A stretch of 64,000 nt of DNA. Source: Ariolimax columbianus. Its lineage: Eukaryota; Mollusca; Gastropoda; Stylommatophora; Arionidae. Below, piece by piece: positions 31,360 through 42,420 of this stretch. The notes beneath the pieces are model-generated. The model ran no database searches. It was not told the origin of the DNA and saw only the letters and a program-made list of their open reading frames with translations. The stretch covers positions 117,177,264-117,241,263 of the forward strand of contig JAVGWX010000003.1 of assembly GCA_036924085.1 (NCBI GenBank). The letters are read 5' to 3'. The position numbers were made by a program, and so were the translations under genes. How positions within the stretch are numbered: the stretch's first letter is position 1; each line of letters starts with the position of its first letter.

Positions 31360-32030
31360 TCTTCATCATTATCAGGCTAGTCAATCCGGAGACTCATGTT
31401 GAAGCCATCTGACCATGCCCCACCACTGTCCTCTATTCCCAGCAAATCTCTTCAGCTCAGTATAAGTCAGCACCCATGTGTTCTTGATAGCCTGTGTGAT
31501 GCCGTAGTTTCTTAGACGTCCCCTTCTTCTTTCCCCCAGAATTATGTCGTTCAGTGTGCCTTTTGTTATGAATAAGCAAGAAATAATACCTTTCTATATA
31601 CTCCTCATTAATTGTCGATGTGATCTTACATCTTAAAGCACTTGCTGATTTGAATTGTTTCTGTCTAGCTCACTTGTTTCATTAAGCGATAGCACCATAC
31701 CTCTGGTTTTTTTTCATCCTTTCTGTCTACAGTCCATGTTTCACAACCGTACAATGTGATGGGCCAGAAATGTGTAGTTATTATTCTTTTCTGAAGCTTA
31801 ATATTGGTGTTATTTGTTGTTAGATGTTTTTGTTTCTCACGGAAAGTCTTTTTTTTTCCTACAGCGATCCTAGTTCTAATTTCAACCGCACAGCTGGCAT
31901 CTTCTGTAATAATGTGTTCCAAATTTGAAAACCTCTGCACTTGTTCTATAATCCGTCCCTTGATGCTGATACATATTCTTTGAGTTTGTTTGACTACTTC
32001 AATCAACATTTTGAGGCCAAGGATAAACTC
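31360..32030 (-). mobile_element. LINE C-terminal relic
   Basis: Minus strand: QTQRICISIKGRIIEQVQRF, FSNLEHIITEDASCAVEIRT, then THFWPITLYGCETWTVDRKD (RT thumb and connection), followed by broken C-terminal blocks to ASTSG and an ATGATGAAG-like end near 31,362. The 114-codon frame 31,665-32,009 is the best-preserved part. It is homologous in layout to the adjacent 30,740-31,325 relic but is a separate copy, because the same region of the ORF is present in both. Confidence 0.8.
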
Positions 32031-32034
32031 GCAA

Positions 32035-32575
32035 ATCGGTTTTTTTTTTTTTTTTGCTTAGATGTTTGCCTCACTAGTTTCTACTGGCGGAGGCGCGCCA
32101 TTTTCCACCCCAGACCGTAGTCAATTGGGCGATATCAGGACGCATAAACCAGTGCTTGGATGCATGTGTGCATCTGTATGTACCTATGCTAGGTTTGTGC
32201 GCCCTCAGAAGCTAGCCCAACCAAAGTGCTATGGAAGGGCTTTAACAACCCGCTGTGGTCTTGTCCCAAGTTCAAGGGCATCCAGTCACTAGTTAGCAGC
32301 CAGCAGGGACTTGTAGATCGGTTTCTGTGTGTTGTAATAACAACTTCGAGGACTGGGCCGAGATCGTGCAATTTTTGTGTGAAAATTCGTAGATAAATAA
32401 CGACTGAAATGTGGTTATGGTTCATACAGATAGTGCACGATGTGGTCTGGTAAACGATAGCCTACTGCACGGACGTTTTGTTCAAAATACATTCTCGAAT
32501 GTAACTGTTCTGAAATCGGGCCACTGCTACTGGTCGTGCGAACCAGCAATGCGTAGGAGATGCTCATCCCGAGTA
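32035..32575. other. T15-17 run and unassigned sequence
   Basis: A T homopolymer at 32,040-32,055, then about 500 bp with no recognised coding similarity. Confidence 0.4.
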
Positions 32576-32576
32576 C

Positions 32577-32868
32577 ATGAAGACTGGGACGGCGAGTAAG
32601 GTGAAAACTGGGACGGCGAGTAAGGAGAGGACTGGGACGGCGAGTAAGGAGAAGACTGGGACGGCGGCGAGTAAGGAGAAAACTGGGACGGCGAGTAAGG
32701 AGAAGACTGGGACGGGGAGTAAGGAGAAGACTGGGATGGCGAGTAAGGTGAAAACTGGGACGGCGAGTGAGGAGAAGACTGGGACGGAGAGTAAGGAGAA
32801 GACTGGTACGGCGAGTAAGGAGAAAACTGGGACGGCGAGTAAGGAGAAAACGTTATAGAAAGGAACGG
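32577..32868. repeat. 24-bp minisatellite, about 12 units
   Basis: Units of GACTGGGACGGCGAGTAAGG plus AGAA. One unit is extended by a GGC triplet. The 8-codon period keeps frames open (GTASKEKT repeats on plus, SPYSPSQS and VFSLLAVP on minus). I regard these as non-genic because both strands are open and no flanking coding sequence exists. Confidence 0.94.
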
Positions 32869-32869
32869 C

Positions 32870-33082
32870 CTGCAAGAGGAAAAAGCAAGGTTTGATGGCA
32901 CACGCTAGGCGTATTGAACACGTAGAAAGTACGGCCTAGCCACTATGGGACCTCACCATTTATTACCAACGAACATAATGGACCACACATAAATAGCACA
33001 GGGGATACAGTTACAACCCCCCCCCCCCTTTCCCCCGAAGAACTCTGTTGTAAATGGTAGCATGGATGAGATATGACATCTG
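32870..33082. other. Unassigned, with a C-run
   Basis: A C10 run near 33,019-33,028. Nothing else recognised. Confidence 0.3.
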
Positions 33083-33655
33083 GTGAACAAGTCAGACCAA
33101 TTTGTTGTGTGCGGCCTGAAATCAGTTAATGAAGGGCCACATACTGATAATGTCCGTCTGAAAACCAGAATGGTAGATCTCCATATTGGAACTTGGAATG
33201 TAAGAACATCATACCAGGCAGAAAAACTGGATAACCTAATACAGGAATCTGAAGGCATGAATGGATATAATGGGGTGGTTGAAGCCAGATGGAAGGAAAC
33301 ATGCAAACATAGTGGGAGGATTTGGTATTGGAAAAAGGAATGAAAGAGGAGATTGACTTATACAATTTTGTGAAGATAATCACCTTCTTTTATGCAATAC
33401 TTTCTTTTAACAACACAAGAGGACGCTATACACATGGAAATGTCCAGGTGATAAAAAAAGATATCAGAAAGAATTGTTAATATCAGAGATAGATTTAGGA
33501 ACATAGTCAGAAAAGCAAAAAACATATCCTGGAGCAGAAATTAATTCAGATCATAATCCTTTAGTCGTAAAATTTAAAATAAGTTTAAAGGCTACAGAAC
33601 ATGATAATGACAAAATGAATTAGCCAGACTGCTGGGCTTTAAAACAACTTGACTT
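33083..33655 (+). mobile_element. Host LINE of the triple nest, 5' part: endonuclease
   Basis: TRMVDLHIGTWNVRTSYQAE (33,167-33,220) is the start of an apurinic-type endonuclease, LDNLIQE follows, and TYPGAEINSDHNPLVVKF (33,520-33,570) is its catalytic end. There is an internal deletion around 33,330 and stops throughout. It is interrupted at 33,656-33,670 by another LINE and resumes at 37,417. Type: RTE/CR1-like LINE without RNase H (inference). Confidence 0.8.
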
Positions 33656-33670
33656 ATAAGAACGATATAG

Positions 33671-35043
33671 TCAACACACGAAATAACAATATGAAACCTA
33701 TGGTGGAAAGCCTAAGCAAAGCAATGCTGCAAGCAGCCACCGAAACCATCCCCAGAGGGTAAAGGAAAAACTAAAAGCCATATTGGAATCATGAACTGCA
33801 GAAAGCGGAGGATGAAGTTTCAAATGCTAGGAACATGGCAAAGAGAGAGCAATCTATCGAAGCAAATATCGCCCTCAAGGCCATCACTGCGAAATATAAA
33901 AGAACACTGAAACAAATAACAAGAGACAGCTGGAAAAACAAAACAGAAATCCTCAATCTAGATAAAGAAGGGAACAAACTATGGAATTTGGTCAGAGCCA
34001 TGGATGACGAAACACCATCAAACAAACAAATTACCATCAAGCAGGGCGACATCATGCTCACTGGGAAAAAAGCAGCAAACGCCTTCGTTGAACATTATGC
34101 CAGAGCAAACCACATTGATGTCTCTGCAGATAGGCATACAGACATTAGCTCAGAGCAAAAGGGGCACGACAACATCAATATGGCACCAGAGGAGCACATG
34201 ATGGAAAAACTAACAATGAATGAAATGAAAGAGGCCATGAGAACGTTAAAGAAAAGGAAATCTCCCGGAAAAGATGGGATAACAAACGAAATGCTGATGG
34301 GGCTGGACCAAACAGCAAAGAGGAAGCTACTATCAGTCCTGAACCAAAGCTGGAAAAGGGGTATTGTACCCCAGGCATGGAAAGACGCAGTACTTGTACC
34401 AGTACCAAAGAGAAGAAAAAACAAATCAGATACAAATGGACACAGGCCTATCAGCCTACTGAGCTGTGTGGGCAAACTGATGGAACGTATGATAAACACC
34501 AGACTGATGTGGCATCTGGAAGAAAAACACATACTAATTCTACAGCAAGCAGGTTTTAGACAGCACAGATCCACTGAAGATCAGGTCACCCTCATAGCCC
34601 AGGAAATAGAAGATGCCTACCAGGAGCAAAAACACACAGTAGAGGTTTGGGTGGACCTAGAAAAGGCATTTGACAAAGTCTGGAAAGAGGGATCTTAAAG
34701 TCAAGCTACGAAGAAGTGAAGTTTGCGGGAAAATGTACAAATGGATCAACCACTACCTCAAAAACAGAACAGCCAGAGTTCAAGTACAAGGGCAGATGAG
34801 CATAAAGGTAACACTTGAGCAGGGAGTACCCCAAGGGGGAGTACTGTCACCCACCCTCTTCCTGGTGTATATAAATAACATAACAGATAATATACCAAGA
34901 AGAGTTCATAGCTCAATGTTTGCAGACGATCTGGCTATGTGGACCTCTGAAAAGAATCTCACCATAGCAAGTAATCGGATGCAGCAGGCCCTAACATCAC
35001 TGGAAGAGTGAGCGAACTCATGGCTGGTCAAAATAAATGAGGA
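33671..35043 (+). mobile_element. Middle-level RNase H LINE (A), 5' part: linker and RT
   Basis: It starts in the linker (INTRN/MKPMVESLSKAML) right after the target duplication ATAAGAACGATATAG (33,656-33,670), which recurs with one mismatch at 37,402-37,416. It contains the RT palm and ends at 35,036-35,043 (AATGAGGA), where a truncated sister copy is inserted; it resumes at 35,828. Same family as 1-600 and 22,192-23,794. Confidence 0.93.
33835..34698 (+). CDS. LINE A reverse transcriptase, N-terminal half
   Basis: 287 codons: a linker (ANIALKAITAKYKRTLKQIT), then RT blocks KKRKSPGKDGITNEML (residues about 138-153), VPVPKRRKNKSD, HRPISLLSCVGKLMERM, QQAGFRQHRSTEDQV and motif A WVDLEKAFDKVW at the end. 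The true frame continues from about 34,690 in another phase after a small indel: LEQGVPQGGVLSPTLF (34,815-34,860) and the catalytic FADDLAMWTS (34,919-34,948). It was a reverse transcriptase for target-primed integration and is inactive here because of the shift. The ATG is internal, not the native start. Confidence 0.85.
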   Translation: MAKREQSIEANIALKAITAKYKRTLKQITRDSWKNKTEILNLDKEGNKLWNLVRAMDDETPSNKQITIKQGDIMLTGKKAANAFVEHYARANHIDVSADRHTDISSEQKGHDNINMAPEEHMMEKLTMNEMKEAMRTLKKRKSPGKDGITNEMLMGLDQTAKRKLLSVLNQSWKRGIVPQAWKDAVLVPVPKRRKNKSDTNGHRPISLLSCVGKLMERMINTRLMWHLEEKHILILQQAGFRQHRSTEDQVTLIAQEIEDAYQEQKHTVEVWVDLEKAFDKVWKEGS

Positions 35044-35819
35044 TGCTGGGGCATTCCTGAGCCTACCAAATGGCAGAAAAATAACACTGTCAGTGGAAAC
35101 TGGAAAATTCTCAAGCAATTTCAGAGCTGAGGCAGAAGCACAGAGGGTGGCAGTGGAAGAAATGGTGACAGGAAAAAGAAATGAAAGCCATATAGTCCTG
35201 CTTACAAATGCCCTGGCAGTAGTCACAGCACTAAAACGCCAGAAAACTACTGAACTTAATGATTTAAGAGCAGTACTCTGTCAACTATGCCAGCAGTCCG
35301 CACCAAAAAGGGTAGTGGTACAGTGGGTTCCATCCCATTGTAACATCCAAGGCAACGAGGAGGCAGACAGACTGGCAAAAGAAGGTACAAGACTACCACA
35401 ACCAGATACTAGTTTGACATACGAAGAGTGAAAAGGGCTTATTAGAGCTAGATACATGACCAAATGGGAAACAGAACATACTGGCTACACAAAAAACAAT
35501 GCCTATTACCAGTTGAACAGAAGAGAGCAGGTCGTGGTCATCAGACTTTGCACTGGCCACAATAGACTGAGGTACCACCTATTCAACAAATTGAAGATAG
35601 GTGGCACTGACGAATGCTCGTGTGGTACCGGGAAAATGACCGCTGAACATTTGCTGAAAAACTGCCCGACACACGAGGATCAAAGAGAGCAGATGTGGCC
35701 ATCACAAGTGGCAACACTAGACAAGCTCCATGGCAGTGTCGACAGCCTCAGGATGACCGCTGCTTTTTTTCGAAAAAATACAGGTTAACGAATGATAGCG
35801 TACGACGAAGAAGAAGAAG
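35044..35819 (+). mobile_element. Innermost LINE (B): 5'-truncated RNase H copy inside A
   Basis: It begins mid RNase H (AGAFLSLPNGRK), proceeds through FRAEAEAQ, LTNALAVVTALK and GNEEADRLAKEG to the zinc box (CSCGTGKMTAEHLLKNC), and ends in a GAAGAAGAAGAAG tail. It is flanked by AATGAGGA at 35,036-35,043 and 35,820-35,827. The base after the second copy continues the interrupted reading of A. Defects: TDA is TNA at the third catalytic position, and a stop follows YEE near 35,429. B is the same family as its target. Confidence 0.92.
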
Positions 35820-35827
35820 AATGAGGA

Positions 35828-37401
35828 AAAAACAACATGTACGATATTCTCGCTTTCAAATAAACCCCAGAACACCAAAATAAGTCTTAAGGGCAAATAT
35901 CTGCAGCCAAACGACAACCCAAACTACTTGAAAGTCACATTAGATCGGCGCATGACATGGAAATGTCAGATCGAGAGAAACCGAATGAGAGCCAGACAAA
36001 GAATGGCAATCGTGAGGAAACTTGCTGGCACAAGCCGGGGAGCAGACGAAAGAATACTAAAGAAAATGTACACTGGAAGAGTGAGACCAGTTCTCGAGTA
36101 TGGCATTGCGGCATGGACAACGGCAGCAAAGGCGAACTTTGATAAAATTAGCAAACTTCAAAACCAAGCCATGAGAGTTATAACAGGAGGCATGAAGTCA
36201 ACGCCAATTGTAGAACTTGAAAAGATTACAAATCTGCAATCCATGACCGACAGAAGAGACTGCAGAGCCCAGCAGCAAGCGGAGATACTCATAAGACTGA
36301 CAGACCATCCAATGCATCAGAGACTTAATAGATTTGGAAATGGGAAACTAAAGCGGAGAAACTTTGCAGAAATAGCCAAAGCAAAGATGAGCGAAGACCC
36401 TATGAACACCATGACAACATCAAAGCCCATCCCTACTGTACCCAAACCCACATGGAAGCAGCATATCATTCCGGAGGTGGTAGAAAATATACCGGGTATT
36501 GAAAATAAGAACAGCCATACTGAAAAAGAAAGAAGAGACATAACCCTGAGGTACATAGCGGAAAACTACCCAAGCATGGACTGGACCCATGCATACACCG
36601 ACGATTCTGTAACAAACACAGCACAGAATGGAGGGGCAGGGGTATTCCTGAGCCTAACAAATGGTAGAAAAATAACACTGCCAGTGGCAACTGGAAACTA
36701 CTCAAGCAATTTCAGAGCGGAGGCAGGGGCAATGAAGGCTGCAGTAAAAGCAATGCTGACTGGCGAAAGCAATGAAAGCCAGATAGTCCTGTTTACAGAT
36801 GCCCTGGCCGTAGTCACAGCACTAAAACGCCAGAAAAATACTGAACTTAATGATTTAAGAGCAGTACTCTGTCAACTATGCCAGCAGTCCGCACCAAAAA
36901 GAGTAGTGGTACAGTGGGTTACTTCCCACTGTAACATCCAAGGCAACGAGGAGGCAGACAGACTGGCTAAAGAAGGTGCAAGACTACCACAACCAGATTC
37001 TAGTGTGACCTACGAAGAGTCCAAAAGGTTTATTAGGGCCAGATACATGGCCAAATGGGAAACAGAACATACTGGCTACACAAAAAATGATGCCTATTAG
37101 CATCAGCATTAGAGAGCAGATCGTGGTCTTCAGACTCCGCACAAGCCACAACAGACTGAGGTACCAGCTATTCAATAAACTGAAGATAGGTGGCACCAAC
37201 GAATGCACCTGTGGTACAGGTAAAATGACCGCTGAACATCTGCTGCAAAATTGCCCGACATACGAGGACCAGAGAAAGCACATGTGGCCATCACCAGTGG
37301 CAACACTAGACAAGCTCTATGCCAGTGTCGACAGCCTCAGAATGACAGCTGCTTTCTTCGAACAAATACAAGTTGACGTCTGACAGCGTACGAAGAAGAA
37401 G
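35828..37401 (+). mobile_element. Middle-level RNase H LINE (A), 3' part
   Basis: It continues A immediately after the second AATGAGGA: EEKTTCTIFS, DRRMTWKCQIERNRM, RT thumb, RNase H and zinc box, then a GAAGAAGAAG tail at about 37,391-37,401 followed by the target duplication. Confidence 0.92.
35928..37100 (+). CDS. LINE A RT thumb and RNase H
   Basis: 390 codons nearly identical in layout to the 22,336 frame. The thumb (TGRVRPVLEYGIAAWTTAAK) is followed by RNase H with THAYTDDSVTNT (Gly of the DGS motif replaced by Asp), FRAEAGAM, FTDALAVVTALK, VTSHCNIQ and GNEEADRLAKEG. A frameshift near 37,097 (AYYQLN replaced by AY-stop) separates the C-terminal FRLRTSHNRLRY and CTCGTGKMTAEHLLQNC box (37,205-37,255). 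The four acidic catalytic positions remain, but the substitutions and the shift suggest decay. Confidence 0.87.
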   Translation: MKVTLDRRMTWKCQIERNRMRARQRMAIVRKLAGTSRGADERILKKMYTGRVRPVLEYGIAAWTTAAKANFDKISKLQNQAMRVITGGMKSTPIVELEKITNLQSMTDRRDCRAQQQAEILIRLTDHPMHQRLNRFGNGKLKRRNFAEIAKAKMSEDPMNTMTTSKPIPTVPKPTWKQHIIPEVVENIPGIENKNSHTEKERRDITLRYIAENYPSMDWTHAYTDDSVTNTAQNGGAGVFLSLTNGRKITLPVATGNYSSNFRAEAGAMKAAVKAMLTGESNESQIVLFTDALAVVTALKRQKNTELNDLRAVLCQLCQQSAPKRVVVQWVTSHCNIQGNEEADRLAKEGARLPQPDSSVTYEESKRFIRARYMAKWETEHTGYTKNDAY

Positions 37402-37416
37402 ATAAGAACAATATAG

Positions 37417-39180
37417 AGTGGAGATGAAGAACATATATAAAAAGCTCATAATTGAAAGCTCAGAATAATAGTGCAAATTAACAAGGAAAAATCGATGTAA
37501 AGTGGGAATGCTTAAACAACATCATTAGGAAAGCAAACTACATCCTACCATATAAGAAAGAACATGCAAAACAAGTATGGATGACTGAGGACATTTTAAA
37601 ACTTATGAAACACTGGAAACGGGCAAACAACTCAAATACTTATAACCTGATTGAAAAAAAAAATTAGATCGATGTGCAAGCAGACTAAATAAGAATAGTT
37701 GGAGGACAAATATACAAACATAACACTCGAGGACTTCATGAGGAAATAACAAATTTGTCAGGACGACAAAAAACTCGAAAAGGTGGAATAGTATTAAGGA
37801 CTGATCAGAAAATATGTTTGAAACAACAAAAATAACAAAAAGATGGACGGAATATGTTGATGCTCTATTTCATGATGAAAGATACAGCAAATTATAAGTA
37901 AAATATACAGCAGAATCATCAATTCTTAAATCAGAAGTTGAAAGAGCTATTAGAATATTGAAAAAAATAAAAGCGGCTGGACCAGATGCCACTACCATAG
38001 AAAAGATAGAAGCACTGAAAGAATTTTGTGTTGATCGAGTAGCAGATCTTTGCAATGACACATATGAAAATGATTGTAGAAAAATAAATGGGCATGCAAA
38101 AGGACGTATACGCTTGCTTCATTGATTACACTTGATAACGGGAAGCATGAATAGTTCATAAGATGTTTTTAGGATATCAATCTGGACGATAAGGATATTA
38201 AACTTATCACAAACTTCTATTGGGATCAATCAGTGTGCATAAGAACTAGAGAGGATGCTTCACGTAGTATAACTATTTAAAAGGGGGATAGACAGGGGCG
38301 TGTACTCTCCCCTTGCTTGTTTAATGTACACAAAGCAGATTTTCGAAGACATAGATGACATGCCTGGATTGAATATAGGAGGACGGGGCATCAATAATAT
38401 CAGATATGCTGATTATACAATGTTAATAGCAGAGGATCCAGTATATCTGTAGAACTTAATGGATAAGATAACCAGCAAAAGTTTGGAAATCAACATCAAA
38501 TAAGACTAAAGTTATGGTGTTCAACAAAACGAAAGAAAGTCCAAAAAGCTTTCATTCACATAAATGGAGAAATTCTGGAATAAGTGTCAAGCTATTTATA
38601 TCTAGGCCAACTCATTTCAGCTGATGGCAAATGCAAAAAGGAAATCATTAAAAGAATTGCAAATGTCAAACGCATATTTAACAGCATGAGAGATGCACTC
38701 CTGTCAAAGCAGATATCTCAGATTTTATAATGATAATTATAAAATGCAAAGTGCATTCATTTTTATTATATGGAGTAGAAACCTGGAACATAACAAAGAA
38801 AATGGGGAAGCGTATTAAAGTCTTTTAAATGTGGGTATTCAGAAGACATTGACGAGTTTCTTGGAGAGATAGGAAAACCAATAATGAGGTTCTGGAACAA
38901 CTCCAGGTGGAACAGACACTTCTGAAGAAAATAAAAATTAGAAATAAAAAAGTTGTTGGTCATGTCAAGCGCCATGACAGTCTGCTAGAAGTTATTTTGG
39001 AGAGTAGAATAGAGCAAGAGAGCCAAATGGCGACAGAGGTACAGATGGACAGACAAGATCAGGATGTGGTGGGGACACAGTTTGACTGCGTGTACTAGCC
39101 TGGCGCGAGGCAGAGACAGATGACAACCCATTACCGTCAACCTCCGTTGAGGAGATGGCACTTAACGATGATGAAAATGA
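37417..39180 (+). mobile_element. Host LINE of the triple nest, 3' part: linker, RT, C-terminus
   Basis: It resumes after the target duplication with a linker block QVWMTEDILKLMKHWKRANN (37,567-37,627). It continues through RT traces to the motif A start (ACFIDYT, 38,110), DRQGRVLSPCLFN-like motif B (38,288-38,325) and RYADYTM (38,403-38,423), where the second Asp of YADD is Tyr. C-terminal blocks YGVETWNITKKM, KIKIRNKKVVGHVKRHDSLL and QPPLRRWHLT lead to a GATGATGAAAATGAT end. It is long dead. Confidence 0.82.
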
Positions 39181-39199
39181 TATTTACCATCGCTTTTCT

Positions 39200-39960
39200 T
39201 TTCTTAACATTTATTATTTTACCAAATGTCTTGTCTGTGTCGTTGGTGCATGTGAGATTTTTTTTTTTTTAAATAATTTCTTTATTCATTTTGTGATGGC
39301 TTGATCATCCACAAACCTGATGCCACTTATTCGTTCTCCATTTACCTTGACGTCTTAGCTGCCAATTTCGTGTGGCTTCTTCCATTACGACCTCCGAATA
39401 TTTATTAAATAGGCTTTATTTATTGTGACTGTGCTTGTTATTCTCTCCCTGAGTCATATCTACATTCGCTGTTTAGTTTTCATATGTGATGTTTTTTATG
39501 CCATAGTCCTTCTCGGTACATTTTGTTCATATGTTGAAAAAGTAATTCTTGAAGGGTTTTTTCCTGCTGCTTTGATGTTCAATGGGTATATCATTTATTT
39601 CAGACTCTTTGTTAAGCGGGTTGGAGTAAAGAGCTGTGTCAAATTTCTCTTTAGTTATTGACAGATTCTTCTCTTCCAAATCAGTCTGTTTCCAAATATT
39701 ATCGACTTGGGCAGTCCAGTTTTCATCGTTACACAATTCTATTACGTATTAACTCCAGTGTCTTATTTGTGTCTGTCAGAAGGTTAATATTGTGTCCCGA
39801 GTTGTTCATGGTTGAATCCTCGTACTATTTCTTCTGCTGCAGCCTTTAGTGCCACTGGTATTCTGTCTTGGGAAGCATGTTATTGTTTTGTGAAGTTTTC
39901 TTCCACCTTTACTTGAAAGTTAGCCTTTGTTTCTAACTAAATTAACACAGTGATATCCGA
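39200..39960 (-). mobile_element. Minus-strand LINE: linker and RT remnants
   Basis: The minus strand shows FQVKVEENFTKQ and VALKAAAEEIVRGFN (linker), NDENWTAQVDNIWKQTDLEE, then NGERISGIRFVDDQAITK (39,325-39,280), an RT catalytic box with Val replacing the usual Ala. It is probably the downstream half of the element whose endonuclease lies at 41,840-42,420, split by the plus-strand LINE at 40,024-41,834. Confidence 0.65.
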
Positions 39961-40023
39961 ATTTTATTATTTTTTGTTGGAGTTTTGTTTCCGTATTTCC
40001 TACCAGCGTAGTTGTTCGTTCCT

Positions 40024-41834
40024 GAACAATGAACTGGACGTTCCTGCAAATATCGAGAACGTCAGAGCTGCAATTAACCAGCTATCAAATTAGGTGCGGA
40101 CCTAATACCTGCTGAGATCTACAAAGCATGTAGTTGTGTCCTAACACAGAGACTAACTGAGTTGAACAACACAATATGAACCACTGAGACTGTCCCACAA
40201 GAACTGAAGGATGCTACCATCGTCCGCTTATTCAAGCGAATGGCAATCCGATAATCCTGTGATAACCACCGAGTAATCTCTCTCCTATCGACTGCTGGCA
40301 AGATACTGGCATGAGTTCTCCTCAACAGATTGATCACTCACCTAAAATATGGTCATCTTCCAGAGAGCCAGTGTGGCTTCAAATTGGGTCTCTGAACTGT
40401 GGATATGATATTCGCAACTCGGCAAATTCAGGAGAAATGCCAAGAGCAGCAACGTGGCTGTACATGACTTTCGTGGACCTGACTAAGGCTTTCGATCCCG
40501 TCAACAGAGGTAGGTTTTGGTCATGGGGAAATTCGGCTGTCCAAGCAGATTCACCAAGATCGTCAAACAATTCCACGAAGGTATGAATGCGCATGTGCTG
40601 AGTGATGGAGAAACATCAAATGCCCCTTTTCAGTGACAAATGGCGTTAAGCAGGGCTGTGTACTAGTCCTAACACTCTTCAGCATAATGTTTGCTGCCAT
40701 GCTCAACGCTAGCTATCAGGGTTGTAACCAATACGGAGTGGAAATAAAATACAGGACTGATGGAAAACGCTTCAATCTCAGGCGACTGTAAGCACACAGC
40801 AAAGTAAACGACACAACCATCTCAAACTTGCTTTTTGCCGATGACTATGCCCTCGCTACCAATACCGAAAGAGAGATGCAGACATATGTAGACAGGTTCT
40901 CAACAGCCTGCGACATGTTCGGTTTTACAATTAATACCAAAGCAACCGATCATGTTTCAGCCTGCCCCGAGTGACGCACATCGTGACCCAGATATCAGAG
41001 TCAAGAACGAGTGCCTCGAATAGGTAGACAGCTTCACGTACCTTGGCAGCAATCTTTCCAGATAAATTACTACTGACTGCGAGGTCAGTAACAGAATCTA
41101 TAAGGCTATTACTGCCTTTGGGAGGCTGCGTAATAGTGTCTGGAATAGGAGGGATTTTAGGCTTGATACGAAACTCAGTCTACTTAGCTGTAGTGCTCCA
41201 CACCCTTCTGCATGTCAGTGAGACGTGGACTGTGTACATCAGGCATGCTAGGAAAATAAATCACTTCCATAAAAGGTGCCTCCGTAGATTGTTCAAAATA
41301 AAGTGGCTGGGTAGTGTGCCAGACATCGAGATACTCAAGAAGCCAAAAATACCGAGCATCCACACACTGTTGTAGAAGACCCGGATCAAATGGGCAGGCC
41401 ACGTCGTGTGCATACCAGACAACCGCATCCCAAAACAGCTAATGTATGGTGAGCTGAAAGATGGCCTGCGTCAAGCTATTCGCCAAAAGAAGGGTTTCAA
41501 AGAATCCCTCAAAGTCTTTCTGACACGCTTCAGCATCGATGCAAACCCATGGGAATGCCTCGCACAGGACCGCAAAGCGTGGCGTAGAACCACCATCAGA
41601 GGCACCTCCATTGCTGAGGAACAAATGAGCTTCGAAGCACAGAAAACATGCACTTTGCGTAAAAACAAAACAATTGACAATCACATATCCAATTCTGACA
41701 TTAAATGCTACGTCTGTGGAAGGATTTGCAGTGCCAGAATTGGACTAGACAGCCACCTCCGAACTCACTGGTGAGGTGCAGCACAACATGGCTGACTGAT
41801 GTCATTATCGCTTGCGATGGACAACTGTTATTAT
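40024..41834 (+). mobile_element. Finger-family LINE, decayed but spanning RT to finger
   Basis: Blocks in order: LDVPANIENVRAAINQLS (40,030), FVDLTKAFDPVNR (motif A, 40,470), VTNGVKQGCV (40,637), LLFADDYALAT (intact catalytic box, 40,830), SFTYLGSNLSR (41,031), RGTWTVYIRHARKINHF-like (41,220), YGELKDGLRQAIRQKK (41,446) and the C2H2-like finger CYVCGRICSARIGLDSHLRT (41,708-41,767). The tail is TTATTATTAG. Stops and shifts occur throughout. Imperfect repeats TAGTTGTTCGTTCCT (40,009-40,023) and TAGTTATCCGTCCT (41,835-41,848) may be decayed target duplications. Confidence 0.83.
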
Positions 41835-41839
41835 TAGTT

Positions 41840-42420
41840 ATCCGTCCTTTCATCATAAGAAGATTGTGATTGGTATCACAATCTGCTCCAGGATATGCCA
41901 TGGATTTCTTGTATTTATTCTGATACCATGTTTTCACTACAATTTAGTCTAATCTTTTTAGATTTTCCGGGTTAGGCCATGTCTACCGTATTCTATTAGA
42001 GACTTGACGCCAAGCGTTTGTTTTAATATACTTTTCATGCTTGCAAAACTCTGCTAATCGTTTTCCCCTTTCATTTCTTGTTCCAAGTCCATATATCTTT
42101 ACTATGTCTTCTACAAAGCCCTCTCTAACAGTTGCATTCCAGTCTCCCATTATAATAACATTGTATGCTGGTTTAACTGATTTTCATATTTCTTCTATAA
42201 GGTCGTACATATCTTCTACCACTTCGTCATCCGGGTTTTTTGTGGGTATATAAACTTGTATAACAACTGTGTCTACAATTGACGTAGCTAATCTTAAAGC
42301 AATTATTCTGTGATTGTAAATGTTTACATCTGTTGCTGCTTCTGCTGTGTGTGTGTTCAGCATGAACGACCTTCCCTTTTCATTTCCTGAGTGAATTACC
42401 CGATTTTCATGTCTCTGACA
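41840..42420 (-). mobile_element. Minus-strand LINE: endonuclease domain
   Basis: Minus strand: VIHSGNEKGRSFMLNTHTAE (42,420-42,345), LATSIVDTVVIQVYIPTKNP (about 42,290-42,235), [10 protein letters not shown] (42,155), [20 protein letters not shown] and YPGADCDTNHNLLM (41,900-41,860). These are the N-terminal half, the GDWN catalytic block and the SDH-like end of an apurinic-type endonuclease. Only a few defects separate the frames. Its ORF continues most plausibly at 39,960 on the same strand. Confidence 0.85.

Noticed and set aside
32527..32901. 124-codon Ser-Pro-rich repeat protein on the minus strand
   Set aside because: It is a 24-bp minisatellite open on both strands, without flanking coding sequence or splice context.
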